DNA of 64,000 bases. It comes from Shewanella sp. Isolate13. GTDB lineage: Bacteria > Pseudomonadota > Gammaproteobacteria > Enterobacterales > Shewanellaceae. The stretch is taken from NCBI RefSeq assembly GCF_022398325.1, contig NZ_JAKEVD010000011.1:53375-117374 (forward strand), read 5' to 3'. The notes below the pieces were generated by a model. That model was not told where the DNA came from. It made no database searches and saw only the letters and a list, made by a program, of their open reading frames with translations. Both the position numbers and the translations under genes were made by a program. This document shows positions 17,121 through 25,755 of this stretch, piece after piece. How positions within the stretch are numbered: the first letter of the stretch is position 1; each line of letters starts with the position of its first letter.

Positions 17121-19448
17121 CTATTTAAGGTTATGAGATTCCTTCAGGTTATTCAGATTATGACAAACAGCACACGACTCTTCGCCGCTATACTCATTGA
17201 GTGGCACACCAAACTGCGCACCGTTTTGCTTCATATGGGCAATCACCTCATTACGCACTTGGCGACGATCTTCTCCCGCTTCAGCGGCACGTTTACCGTG
17301 ACAGCTTAGGCACACTGCTGCAGTAGGCGAGACATAAGCATCAGCTTTTGCATCAACCGCATAGCGACCATTGATAGGGTTAGTGGGATCGGTGTATGTG
17401 TCCATGTAATCAAGATCCAATGCCAATGGCTTACGGCCGACAAGATACTTGGCATCGTAACTATCGCCCTTATGGCACTTAGCACAGTTTGCCAGATCAG
17501 CTGAGTACTCGACATTACGTCTCCAGCCTTCGCCGCCCTGATTAGCACGATTGTTAGCATGCATAGAGTGGATCCACACTTTTTGATCAGGATGACTCAT
17601 TGTAAGTTGTTCAACGTAATCTTTATCACCTTGCTTGGTATGGGCATCTCGGATCACTTGAGTTGGAGGCACGTTAGCATTATGGCAAGCCATACACTCT
17701 TCAGCCGCATTTGATGCTGTCGTCCAGTCTCGTTCACCACGAGGCATCAAGTTCTTAAGCAAAATCTGTTCTTCACTGTCGACATTACCTGATACGCAAG
17801 TGGTTCCATGAAACTCACTATCACCCGCTTTAGAATGGCAATTTCGACAGTTTAATGTCATCTGTACAAAACCATCTTCAGAGGTCGTTGTACCATGACA
17901 GTCGCCGCATAATTCGTTGGTCACCACTTCGCGACGTGGACGCTCAGGGAGCAAGCCCTTGTTATCGAAGAACTCTAACCAGTTATATCCTGCTGCACCA
18001 TTGCTCCAGTCGGTCTGACCATCACAGTCCATGATGTTTTCACCACTGGCATCCATACAGAACCAGATCCTTGGGGTCACGATGCCGTAGTTATCACTAA
18101 TATCCCCTTCGAACTCATCTTCCATTTCAAATGGCCCGATCTCATAGGTCGTCTTGCCATTCTCATAATTGAGCACTATAGGCTTGTCTGAATAACCAGG
18201 ATAAGGCCCCTTATTAGTGTGAACTCGTAAGATTTTACCGCGACCAGCGGCAACATTTTCACCGAGTCCCATTCCCATATCTTGACCGCCCCAGTTTATA
18301 TAAAACTCTGCGTAATATAGGTAGTTAACTTTATCAAGCTGCTCATTACGGCTGTTACCATCTTTATCTAAAATATCAACAGTCAGCTGCACGTAAGAAC
18401 CTGGTGTCCCTTTATTTTCATCCGCTTGCGGTGCAGAAACCATTTTTGCATCAGTCACAGTTAAATGAAGGTTTGCACGACGCTCATTTTGGCCTTGGTA
18501 GGTGGCTAAATGCAGTTTCTCGATAACCTCAGGAGTATGACAGCTCGCACATTGGCTATTATCTGCATAAGGCCAATGATTTACCCCTTCCTTAAAGTCG
18601 ACATCACTATGACACGTTACACAAGTCTCAGCAGTTGGCACCATTTTCCAGTTTGCATAATCTGTTGCCTGTTCATTTTCAAAATGGCAATTGTCACACC
18701 CTCCAACAGGTGCTGAAATCACACCAATATGTGCTTCATGAGCCAGCATTGGGAATACTTTGCTCATATCACTTACTTTGTTATCCGTATGACAAGCTGC
18801 ACACGTTTCTACTTCGGTGTACTTTCCACCATGAATTGCGAAGTCATCATGGCAACTGCTACAGTTTTGGTTGTTAACAACATTTTTGGTGTAATGTGCA
18901 GCTTCACCTTGTCCACTAAAATCAACATGTGTGTTTGCATAGGAAACTTCCGTTGCACCAACGGCTTCCCCACCCGTGCGGAGCACTAACCTCAGGGTCT
19001 TGTCATCAGTAATTGTAAAAGCGGACTCGGATGTAATGTCCTTTTCAAAGCGATAGGTATAGCTACCATCTTGATTATCAACCAGTGCTCCACATTTTGA
19101 ATATTTACTAGCAGGGCATGCCTCAGAGCTAAGCAGCTTCCATTGATTCGCGTCCCCTTCAACTCCTTGCTCTAGCCCCGATAGAATAAAACCAAAATTC
19201 TGTAACCCGACAACGGGTAAATCTTTTTCATTGGTTACTGTAAAAGTAATATCTGACTGAGCGCCTACAGAAATGGTATCCACTGCAACGGTTAATGCTT
19301 TCGCATCTGTTGCTACTGGGATCCCGGGCTTTCCTGGAATACCAGGATCACCATCTTTGCCATTCTCACCATCATCGCCTGAACAGCCACTTAGCAATAA
19401 CCCGATGAGGGTTGCTAATGTTGCAACTTTCATATCGAATATTTTCAT
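17121..19448 (-). CDS. undA: Outer-membrane undecaheme c-type cytochrome, UndA-like (OmcA/MtrC family)
   Basis: 775 aa from the ATG at 19448 (GGA seven bases upstream; nearby GTG/ATG codons are alternatives). Signal peptide with lipobox LSGC (Cys22), then a short collagen-like stretch (GKDGDPGIPGKPGIP). I count 11 CXXCH haem motifs: five at residues ~196-304 (CSSCH, CAACH, CDNCH, CVTCH, CASCH) and six at ~514-763 (CGDCH, CRNCH, CMACH, CAKCH, CLSCH, CAVCH), separated by a ~210-residue beta domain. A 5+6 split is that of UndA; OmcA and MtrC have 5+5. Expected on the cell surface, passing electrons to extracellular metals, minerals or flavins. No porin (mtrB/mtrE) or periplasmic decahaem partner lies in this window, so it is an orphan here. 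Confidence 0.88.
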   Translation of the reverse strand: MKIFDMKVATLATLIGLLLSGCSGDDGENGKDGDPGIPGKPGIPVATDAKALTVAVDTISVGAQSDITFTVTNEKDLPVVGLQNFGFILSGLEQGVEGDANQWKLLSSEACPASKYSKCGALVDNQDGSYTYRFEKDITSESAFTITDDKTLRLVLRTGGEAVGATEVSYANTHVDFSGQGEAAHYTKNVVNNQNCSSCHDDFAIHGGKYTEVETCAACHTDNKVSDMSKVFPMLAHEAHIGVISAPVGGCDNCHFENEQATDYANWKMVPTAETCVTCHSDVDFKEGVNHWPYADNSQCASCHTPEVIEKLHLATYQGQNERRANLHLTVTDAKMVSAPQADENKGTPGSYVQLTVDILDKDGNSRNEQLDKVNYLYYAEFYINWGGQDMGMGLGENVAAGRGKILRVHTNKGPYPGYSDKPIVLNYENGKTTYEIGPFEMEDEFEGDISDNYGIVTPRIWFCMDASGENIMDCDGQTDWSNGAAGYNWLEFFDNKGLLPERPRREVVTNELCGDCHGTTTSEDGFVQMTLNCRNCHSKAGDSEFHGTTCVSGNVDSEEQILLKNLMPRGERDWTTASNAAEECMACHNANVPPTQVIRDAHTKQGDKDYVEQLTMSHPDQKVWIHSMHANNRANQGGEGWRRNVEYSADLANCAKCHKGDSYDAKYLVGRKPLALDLDYMDTYTDPTNPINGRYAVDAKADAYVSPTAAVCLSCHGKRAAEAGEDRRQVRNEVIAHMKQNGAQFGVPLNEYSGEESCAVCHNLNNLKESHNLK

Positions 19449-20128
19449 CATCAATTCCACTCACTTATGTTTAGCCCTCTTAAACGGGGCAAGTGAAATT
19501 TATCGAACTGACGACAGATAAAGTGTGACTACCTCGGTTGCAATCCTCGCAATGTTACTCAATGCGAGGCATAGCTCAGAACAATCGTCTCAAGTTAAAA
19601 ACCAGTTCCATAACGGATCGCAAAAAGATAACCATCTGATACAAAAATGTTAAACTCAATTTTATTTGTGTGATTGTTAGCACGTTACCATCTAACAAAC
19701 GTTAACAAAACGCTGAAATGTTCCCAATCGATAGGATTTAGCTTAAAAGTGCCAGAGATGCACTAAGGCTGAATAACCCAATAACGATTCAATTTAATAT
19801 TCACTGCTTTGTTTAGTTGCAGAAACCTATATTCAAAAGAGACTAAACGAGTATTCAAAGGCCGCTAAAACGGATAAATAAATGCGTTAGCAACAGTATT
19901 TTTGCCTAAGAGAAAATCACAAGCCGGGACAGTGCTCTCCACCTTGACTCTACTCTTTAGCAAGTACAGGCGAAGCGCCGCAAGGTTAATTGTTAGCAGC
20001 AGTCTAACTATAAGTTCATAGGAGGTTTGATTGCTTAAGTTGTTAGGCGTAGTCTTATTAAAGCTCAAATTCGCTAAATCAAAAATCTGAGTTATAAATA
20101 GATAAACCTGAAATAAAACGGAGCCGTT
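19449..20128. other. Gap upstream of the cytochrome and DUF3016 genes
   Basis: About 680 bases between divergent genes. The cytochrome side is AT-rich with no identified operator. The right part holds GGCGAAGCGCC (19969-19979), GTTAGCAGCAGTCTAAC (19992-20008) and a decayed copy near 20040, relatives of the 14.2-kb hairpin array. No gene seen. Confidence 0.5.
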
Positions 20129-20665
20129 ATGAAACACTTACTAATGACAGTAATCGTTGCCGCGACATTAACAATAAGCGGTTGTGCTCAACAACAGCAG
20201 CCCACTGAGCCGCAAAACTTTCTCACCAATGATGGTAATGTAAATATCCTTTGGCAAAGCACCAATGATTACAGCGATATTGAAGCCAGTGTTGGAGTAC
20301 AATCAAAGTTTGAACAATACCTGTTTGCCGAGCTGACTAAAGAGCTTGGAAAACTCGCGAATAAACACTTAGCTAACGACCAACAGCTCGACCTGACCGT
20401 GACAAACGTAGACTTAGCCGGAGATGTGCAACCGACTTTTGGTGCATCCACTGACGATATTCGCGTAGTTACCGATCTCTACCCGCCCAAAATTCATTTT
20501 GATTACACATTAACTCAGAATGGAAAAGTCATAAAATCAGGAAGTGAAAAACTTAATAACATGGGCTTCCTAATGGATATCCAGCCCATAGGAAACGACC
20601 CTTTCCCTTACGAACGTGACTTGCTCACCGATTGGTTTAAAAAGACAATAATACCTGTATTATAA
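20129..20665 (+). CDS. DUF3016-like lipoprotein
   Basis: 178 aa. Signal peptide MKHLLMTVIVAATLTISGCA with lipobox ISGC, so lipidated at Cys19. The mature protein has VNILWQSTNDYSDIEASVG near the N-terminus and a C-terminal DPFPYERDLLTDWF; these fit DUF3016, a family I recall from Shewanella and relatives with no known function. ATG with GGAG five bases upstream. Monocistronic. Gln at +2-type positions (AQQQQ) suggests the outer membrane. Function unknown. Confidence 0.75.
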   Translation: MKHLLMTVIVAATLTISGCAQQQQPTEPQNFLTNDGNVNILWQSTNDYSDIEASVGVQSKFEQYLFAELTKELGKLANKHLANDQQLDLTVTNVDLAGDVQPTFGASTDDIRVVTDLYPPKIHFDYTLTQNGKVIKSGSEKLNNMGFLMDIQPIGNDPFPYERDLLTDWFKKTIIPVL

Positions 20666-20718
20666 TCCTGTCGATCCCGGCCAAGGTCGCTCAGCAACTT
20701 GTATCGCGGCGGCCTAAA

Positions 20719-20833
20719 CTCTTTCGAAAAAGTGATTCTTTTAAAGCAGACTCTTTTGAAGTAGGAAGCCTTTGAAACTAGAAGTCTTTTGAGACAGAGA
20801 GTCTTTTGACACTAACAGCCTTTTGAAAGAGTT
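20719..20833. repeat. Degenerate 17-bp tandem repeat
   Basis: Seven imperfect copies of a ~17-bp unit around the core CTTTTGA: cores start near 20721, 20738, 20753, 20770, 20786, 20803 and 20820, spacings 15-17. The last five are best conserved. It sits between the DUF3016 gene and the convergent small gene. No ORF runs through it. Confidence 0.75.
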
Positions 20834-20965
20834 CGCTAAGGGGGTAGTTGACTAACTCCCCCTGCTCAACCAAGTGTGAGCTGAAAGCACATGGTCTTTA
20901 TCAAGCGCAGCTTGCTAACGTCAGAAGCTCAATCGTTTGCAACAACTAACTACTATCAAACACCA

Positions 20966-21316
20966 TTAACAATGGTCAAAGTGTGCATTCTCCATGCACA
21001 TAAACTCCACCTGTTGCATAGAAAGTACTGGTGGCTGCAGCACCTGAATCGACTCGGCTATAATCGCATCTAAATCGACAACCTCATCAATTTGATTACC
21101 GTATGAGTTAGTGCGACCACAATAAATAAAGTACTTGTTCCAGCGCACCAGATAAGCACTTTGCTGCTTACCATCAAAGAGAACCTCAGCCTCAAGAGCG
21201 TGACACTCTTCGCCCTTATCGGTTAACACTGCCACAACCAACTTCAAATTATCAAAAGCCGACAAGTTTAATGTTAGGTATGGTGTAAAAATTGAGGCGA
21301 CTGATTCAGACAACAT
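20966..21316 (-). CDS. Small conserved hypothetical protein, 116 aa
   Basis: ATG with AAGGA five bases upstream. Soluble, no signal peptide or membrane segment. The order of strands and a central helix (EVLFDGKQQSAYLVRWNKYFIYCGRT) suggests a small alpha/beta protein. It follows the GNAT gene by eight bases and is clearly in its operon. Family not recognised; possibly linked to the substrate of that acetyltransferase. Confidence 0.65.
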   Translation of the reverse strand: MLSESVASIFTPYLTLNLSAFDNLKLVVAVLTDKGEECHALEAEVLFDGKQQSAYLVRWNKYFIYCGRTNSYGNQIDEVVDLDAIIAESIQVLQPPVLSMQQVEFMCMENAHFDHC

Positions 21317-21324
21317 AAAGATCC

Positions 21325-21882
21325 TTAGAAATAGCTTTCGCTAGTGGGTAACACTAATAGGTAATAATCACGACCATCGAAGCTGATGTAATCGATAACT
21401 TGCATACCGCCTTTGCGAGTATGAGCAGCGAAAGAGCCCCCATTGTCTTCAGCGATAAAGGTCAGCATATAAGACAACTCGTTGGCGACTAACTTTTTAA
21501 GCAAAGCCACTAACGCTTCAAAAATGCCTTGGCCACGATGACTACTATTTATCCATATTGGGCCATACTGACAACAGTTTTTCTCTGTCAACTTGGCACG
21601 CTCATAATCGAGACGAGGCAAACGATTAAGCAGATTTCGGTAGATAGGCCACTGTTTGAAGAAGGACCAACGACCAGCAATCACATAACCGATAATCTCC
21701 CCTTCAACCTCAGCCACTACGACCCAATGCTGGTTAACCAATGTGGTTAAGTCTGCCTGAGTGAAAGACTGCCCTTGTAACGAATTATCACGCTTATCGG
21801 CCGCTAACTCATCCAGTAAATGCTTCTGCTCCAGAGCGGCCAGAGCGGTAATGTCCGCGGCCTTAGCTCGTCTAATCTTCAT
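21325..21882 (-). CDS. GNAT-family N-acetyltransferase, 185 aa
   Basis: Starts MKIRRAKAADITALAALEQ, the typical first strand and helix of GNAT enzymes. The strand VVVAEVEGEIIGYVIAG follows, then the acetyl-CoA motif PIWINSSHRGQGIFEALVALL (R-G-Q-G) and a C-terminal GMQVIDYISFDGRDYYLLVL. Cytoplasmic. The first gene of a two-gene unit with the 116-aa protein. Substrate unknown. Confidence 0.82.
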   Translation of the reverse strand: MKIRRAKAADITALAALEQKHLLDELAADKRDNSLQGQSFTQADLTTLVNQHWVVVAEVEGEIIGYVIAGRWSFFKQWPIYRNLLNRLPRLDYERAKLTEKNCCQYGPIWINSSHRGQGIFEALVALLKKLVANELSYMLTFIAEDNGGSFAAHTRKGGMQVIDYISFDGRDYYLLVLPTSESYF

Positions 21883-22191
21883 CTGTTTTATTCATCTGTT
21901 TTATCTAGGCTCACTCTACATACTGTGCAGTAAAAACACTTATTTATCGCCGATTATAGCTGAATTAAGGTGGCTGTCGTTAGGCTTCAAACTATCGATT
22001 TTCACCAGTCATGTTATCTGCCATTTATAAACTGCTAACCAAGAGATCCGATGAGCATAACTTAGACAATCACAGATCAAGATTTCACACTTTTAACATT
22101 TATCCAACCAGTAAAAGCCAGTATAGTTATTCGATGATTCTCGCGTAATAAAGCCAGAACACGGCCCCAATAAAAATAAGTGAGCCCAACC
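21883..22191. other. Divergent promoter region, nothing identified
   Basis: About 310 bases between the divergent GNAT and GAF-GGDEF genes. No ORF or strong structure seen. Confidence 0.4.
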
Positions 22192-23112
22192 ATGTTAGCC
22201 CCAAAAATCAATCATAATAGTTGGCTACGGGAAATGGATCATCCCGCCATTAACCTGCCTCGATGGCAGCAGCAAGTCGATTTAATTAGCGACCTTTATC
22301 AATCTAAAAACACCCTCATTATCCAATCTAATGGCAAAGATGCGCAGATCATTTGTAGCCAAAAGCTCCCCAATAGCAGCTTAACCACGGGCGCCATGCT
22401 TCAAAGAGAGGGGCTTATCGATGCCATCTGCGAAAGTGCCTGCTATGGATTAACCCCATTAGACACTGTAACAATCGGTGGCAGTTTTACTGACTTCGGT
22501 AAACTGTTAGCGCTCAAACTCAATTGGCCAGATGGACGACTTTTTGGCTGCCTAGTCATTTGTGATCCAGCCCGCGACTGCATAACAGCCACTTCCGCAG
22601 CGGTCTGTGATTCCATTAAGGCACTGCTCCAAGGTGAACTAAAGCAGATGTACCTGATGGGGCAGCTGCAGAGGCTGTCGGTGCAAGATGAGTTTACCTG
22701 TATGCTCAACCCCTACGGATTCAACCTGATGGCGCCAAGACAACTCAGCTTAAGTCGCCGCTTCGGTTCTCACGCCGGACTGATCGTCTTAGAAGAACAG
22801 TCCTCGCCGCAACGTCATCAAAAATACACCGAGTCTCAACGCACTCGTATTATTGCTCGGATCATCTCCGATAGCATGCGCGAGGCCGATATCTCTGCCA
22901 GAATTCAGAACGATCAATTTATTATTCTCGCCTTCGTCGATAACGAGTCTAATCTCGATAGCTTGATTGCACGCCTGCGTAAACAAGTACACAAAGAGGC
23001 ACCAGAGATAAACCTCGTTGTCGGTAAGAGCTTTTTTACGCCAGATACCCAGCTATCGTTGCTCCCAATGCAGCAAGAAGCTATCGCAGATTTAGAGAAG
23101 AATCGAAAATAA
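22192..23112 (+). CDS. GAF / degenerate GGDEF protein
   Basis: 306 aa from the ATG at 22192 (AAGTGAG seven bases upstream); a GTG 12 bases earlier is possible. Residues ~20-150 look like a GAF-type sensor (GLIDAICESACYGL, LNWPDGRLFGCLVICD). Residues ~165-300 align with a diguanylate cyclase fold: DEFTCMLNPYGFNLM in place of DxLTGLxNRRxF, and ISARIQNDQFIIL in place of ARYGGDEFxxL. The signature is thus RIQNDQF-like and the catalytic GGDEF is lost. I infer a non-enzymatic sensor. Cytoplasmic, monocistronic. Confidence 0.7.
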   Translation: MLAPKINHNSWLREMDHPAINLPRWQQQVDLISDLYQSKNTLIIQSNGKDAQIICSQKLPNSSLTTGAMLQREGLIDAICESACYGLTPLDTVTIGGSFTDFGKLLALKLNWPDGRLFGCLVICDPARDCITATSAAVCDSIKALLQGELKQMYLMGQLQRLSVQDEFTCMLNPYGFNLMAPRQLSLSRRFGSHAGLIVLEEQSSPQRHQKYTESQRTRIIARIISDSMREADISARIQNDQFIILAFVDNESNLDSLIARLRKQVHKEAPEINLVVGKSFFTPDTQLSLLPMQQEAIADLEKNRK

Positions 23113-23127
23113 AACCGAACAAGCAAA

Positions 23128-23350
23128 CACGAAACAGCCGGAATTGCCGATAAAAGCCAAGACGGAAAAGCGCTACCATCGAAGGCACAATTGTAGGTCG
23201 GCATTTATGCCGTCAACACTGGCACATTAAACCGTAAGGCTGATGGGCTAAAGCCCAACCTACATTAAAAACGCAATGCTATCTTTTGACTGTATAGCAG
23301 GACGAAGTCCGCTCTAGCCGCGAAGCGTCCTCGCAACGAGTTTACGAGTG
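23128..23350. repeat. Composite intergenic repeat, copy B
   Basis: Contains CCGATAAAAGCCAAGACGGAAAAGC (a module of the family seen at 7.3, 34.2 and 59.7 kb) and the block GACTGTATAGCAGGACGAAG plus CTCTAGCCGCGAAGCGTCCT at 23284-23332, inverted relative to its copy at 7367-7413. It ends with TTCTAGCTTCTAGAATAGG, similar to the GTTCTAG heptamers. A small terminal-inverted-repeat element (23191-23265) sits inside. Confidence 0.65.
23191..23265. repeat. Small MITE/REP-like element with terminal inverted repeats
   Basis: 75 bases bounded by TGTAGGTCGGC (23192-23202) and CCCAACCTACA (about 23254-23264), inverted with 9 of 11 bases paired. Inside each end is a mini-hairpin (GGCATTTATGCC and GGGCTAAAGCCC). 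No coding capacity. The TGTAGGTxGGGC end is of a type widespread in intergenic repeats of gammaproteobacteria. Confidence 0.55.
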
Positions 23351-23372
23351 TTCTAGCTTCTAGAATAGGCTG

Positions 23373-23588
23373 TTAATCTGGACTTTGCTTGCGCGCCCAC
23401 TCTAAAAACAGCGCGATTGGGAAAGGTGACATCATCACCATGCCGAGGCCAGCTAAACTAGCAATCATAACCATACCTTCAACTTGCTGTGACATTTCGG
23501 ATAGAAAATAGATGCCCACTGCACATAGCAACATACTTAAGCCTAACCAATGCAATATTTTTAGCGGTTTTATTACACTTTTTTCCAC
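23373..23588 (-). CDS. Small two-helix membrane protein, 71 aa
   Basis: GTG start with AAGG about nine bases upstream. Two hydrophobic helices (residues ~12-29, LHWLGLSMLLCAVGIYFL, and ~38-60, GMVMIASLAGLGMVMMSPFPIAL) and a positively charged N-terminus. No recognised family. Divergent from the META-domain lipoprotein gene. Small size and lack of motifs leave some doubt that it is a gene. Confidence 0.5.
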   Translation of the reverse strand: MEKSVIKPLKILHWLGLSMLLCAVGIYFLSEMSQQVEGMVMIASLAGLGMVMMSPFPIALFLEWARKQSPD

Positions 23589-23666
23589 TATAAGTCGCCT
23601 TTTCTCTGTTGATTTTGTACTAAAATACTCACAATATATTGATATTAATCACCTTGGATCCCGAAC

Positions 23667-24080
23667 ATGATAAAACAATCCTTAATCGTAGCAAGTTTGC
23701 TATTGGGTTTAACTGCTTGCCAGTCGACTTCTCCAACTCAAATAGAGGATTTAGCTATCGAGGGCACATGGCATATCGAGTCTGCAAATGGCCAACCTGT
23801 CATCGATTACAGCCCAGCCCAACTGACGTTTGAAGCCGAAGGTAAACTCACTGGCAACAACAGCTGTAATAACTTTTTTGGTAACTATGTACTAGCCGGG
23901 CAATCGCTACAACTACAGCCTGCTGGTAGCACAATGAAGGCCTGTGTTGATGCGCTAATGGCACAAGAGCAGCGCGTGATGCAAGTGATACCAGCCGTCA
24001 CCCAAGCCCAGATGGCTAACGGTAAACTCCTGCTAAAAGACGCCGATAACAAGACGATCTTAATACTGAGCAAGATGTAA
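23667..24080 (+). CDS. META-domain lipoprotein (HslJ-like)
   Basis: 137 aa. Signal peptide MIKQSLIVASLLLGLTAC with lipobox LTAC (Cys18). The mature part has the META/HslJ pattern: EGTWHIESANGQPV, LTFEAEGKLTGNNSCNNFFGNY, then a Cys in STMKACVDALMAQEQRVMQVI. HslJ-type proteins are heat- or novobiocin-related outer-membrane lipoproteins with poorly known function. ATG with GGAT seven bases upstream. Followed by duplicated repeats and a shared terminator. Confidence 0.88.
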   Translation: MIKQSLIVASLLLGLTACQSTSPTQIEDLAIEGTWHIESANGQPVIDYSPAQLTFEAEGKLTGNNSCNNFFGNYVLAGQSLQLQPAGSTMKACVDALMAQEQRVMQVIPAVTQAQMANGKLLLKDADNKTILILSKM

Positions 24081-24095
24081 TTACTAAGCTAGATA

Positions 24096-24215
24096 AGACA
24101 TAACGACGATTTTTTATTTTGAGAAAGTCGTCCTTGGCAAATCGCCATAAATGTTCCAGACATAACGACGATTTTTTGCCATCCTTGGCAAATCGCCATA
24201 AATGTTCCAGACATA
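24096..24215. repeat. Two-copy direct repeat
   Basis: Exact 34-base repeats at 24131-24164 and 24182-24215 (beginning TCCTTGGCAAATCGCC, ending CCAGACATA), period 51. Preceded by AGACATAACGACGATTTTT at 24096 and 24158. In the minus-strand frame both copies spell LCLEHLWRFAKD, which is why a spurious small ORF appears here. Confidence 0.85.
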
Positions 24216-24244
24216 AAAAAACCGCCATTAAGGCGGTTTTTTTA
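24214..24244. terminator. Bidirectional terminator between META lipoprotein and symporter genes
   Basis: AAAAAACCGCC / GGCGGTTTTTT stem with a 6-base loop. A-run on the left and T-run on the right, so it works for both convergent genes. Confidence 0.88.
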
Positions 24245-24287
24245 TTGGCTCACCATTAGAGATGAGCCTGAGTTTTGCTCGCTAGGA

Positions 24288-25586
24288 TTAAGAGCTTAGC
24301 TTCTCAGCCATCTCTGCACTCTCTTCGGCGTTAGCATTATAGTGCTCAACATCGATCTCACCTTCTGATTTCGCAATCACGGTTGTTGCCACTAGGTCGC
24401 CAGAAACGTTCACTACGGTACGTGCCATATCCAAGATACGGTCGATACCAGCAATTAACGCAACACCTTCAAGTGGCAGACCCACTGTAGTGAGTACTAA
24501 GGTCAACATAACTAGTCCCGCACCAGGTACGCCCGCAGTACCAATTGAGGCAAGTGTTGCCGTTAGAATGATGGTGATATAGTCGACCCAAGTCAGATCG
24601 ATACCAAATGCTTGAGCAACAAACAGCGCAGTCACACCTTGATAAAGCGCAGTACCGTCCATGTTGATCGTGGTACCTAAAGGCAGTACGAAACTTGAGA
24701 TCTTCTTGTTCACGCCTAAGTATTCGCTGGCACACTTCATACTCGCTGGCAGCGTGCCTGCAGAGCTAGATGTGGTATAAGCCACGGCAATCGCGTTGCT
24801 GATCCCTTTAAAGAACTGCATTGGATTTAACTTGGCAAACACGACTAAAACAAAGCTGTAGAAACCGACAACATGTAGGAAACAGCCGATGTAAACCGCA
24901 ATAATCACCTTGATCAGTGGCATCAGCATATCGACACCATACTCACCTGCCACCCATGCCATCAGACCAAACACACCGTATGGTGCAAGCTTCATCACCA
25001 AATCGGTTAGCTTGTACATAGCTTCTGCAAGGCTTTCGAACACCTTGATCGCAGGCTTACCGTGCTCACCAATCAGTACTAGGGCGATACCGAGTGCTAC
25101 GGCGAATACGATCACCTGCAGGATCTGCCCACTGGCTAGTGCAGCAATCGGGTTAGTTGGCACGATATCGATCAGAGTTTGCATCACCGATGGCGCTTCT
25201 TTGATAACGGCAGCGGTCTCATGAGGCACCATATCTAGGCCTGTACCCGGCTGCATAAAGTGGCCAACAGCTAGACCTAAGGTGATCGCGATAGAAGTGG
25301 TGCCTAAGTAGAAAGCGAACGACTTGAAACCAATGCGGCCCATCTTGGCCGTATCTTGCATTGAGGTCACGCCTACAATCAAAGAGCAGAAGACCAAAGG
25401 TACAATCAACATCTTGATAGTATTAACAAATAGCGTTCCAATTGGTTTCAAGTAGGTCGCCTGTTCACCCAAGCTAACCCCAGTTAAAATACCTAACAGC
25501 ATACCAATCATGATCTGTAACCACAGAGGCACAGACATCCAGCTCGACCACACTTTTTTCACCAGCGAAGGTTGTTGACTTGACAT
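24288..25586 (-). CDS. Dicarboxylate/amino acid:cation symporter (DAACS family)
   Basis: 432 aa inner-membrane secondary transporter of the GltP/GltPh/DctA type. Diagnostic motifs are present: the serine-rich reentrant loop AYTTSSSAGTLPASMKC (HP1), the TM7 motif LGTTINMDGTALYQG, HP2 with ASIGTAGVPGAGLVML, and TM8 with GIDRILDMARTVVNVSGD. The DRxxD...N pattern in TM8 fits transport of acidic substrates (glutamate, aspartate or C4-dicarboxylates). Substrate not decidable here. ATG with AAGG seven bases upstream. Acidic C-terminal tail. Monocistronic. Confidence 0.93.
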   Translation of the reverse strand: MSSQQPSLVKKVWSSWMSVPLWLQIMIGMLLGILTGVSLGEQATYLKPIGTLFVNTIKMLIVPLVFCSLIVGVTSMQDTAKMGRIGFKSFAFYLGTTSIAITLGLAVGHFMQPGTGLDMVPHETAAVIKEAPSVMQTLIDIVPTNPIAALASGQILQVIVFAVALGIALVLIGEHGKPAIKVFESLAEAMYKLTDLVMKLAPYGVFGLMAWVAGEYGVDMLMPLIKVIIAVYIGCFLHVVGFYSFVLVVFAKLNPMQFFKGISNAIAVAYTTSSSAGTLPASMKCASEYLGVNKKISSFVLPLGTTINMDGTALYQGVTALFVAQAFGIDLTWVDYITIILTATLASIGTAGVPGAGLVMLTLVLTTVGLPLEGVALIAGIDRILDMARTVVNVSGDLVATTVIAKSEGEIDVEHYNANAEESAEMAEKLSS

Positions 25587-25755
25587 ATTTAAACCTTGAA
25601 ACGATTGAAGGAAGGACTACCAGCAAATTACTAGCTCAAAAATAACGCGGCAGTTTAGCATAAGCTTTAGAAGCGAGAGATGATCTGTATCACGCTGATA
25701 CATTCCATGGATTAGTCACAACAATAACTACTAGCTCATTGAGAAAATCGTAATT

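Noticed and set aside
20719..20833. 17-bp repeat considered as CRISPR or an iteron origin
   Set aside because: Too short and degenerate for CRISPR, and no rep gene or DnaA boxes nearby.
24016..24228. 70-aa ORF with LCLEHLWRFAKD twice
   Set aside because: It is the translation of the 34-bp direct repeat, not a gene.
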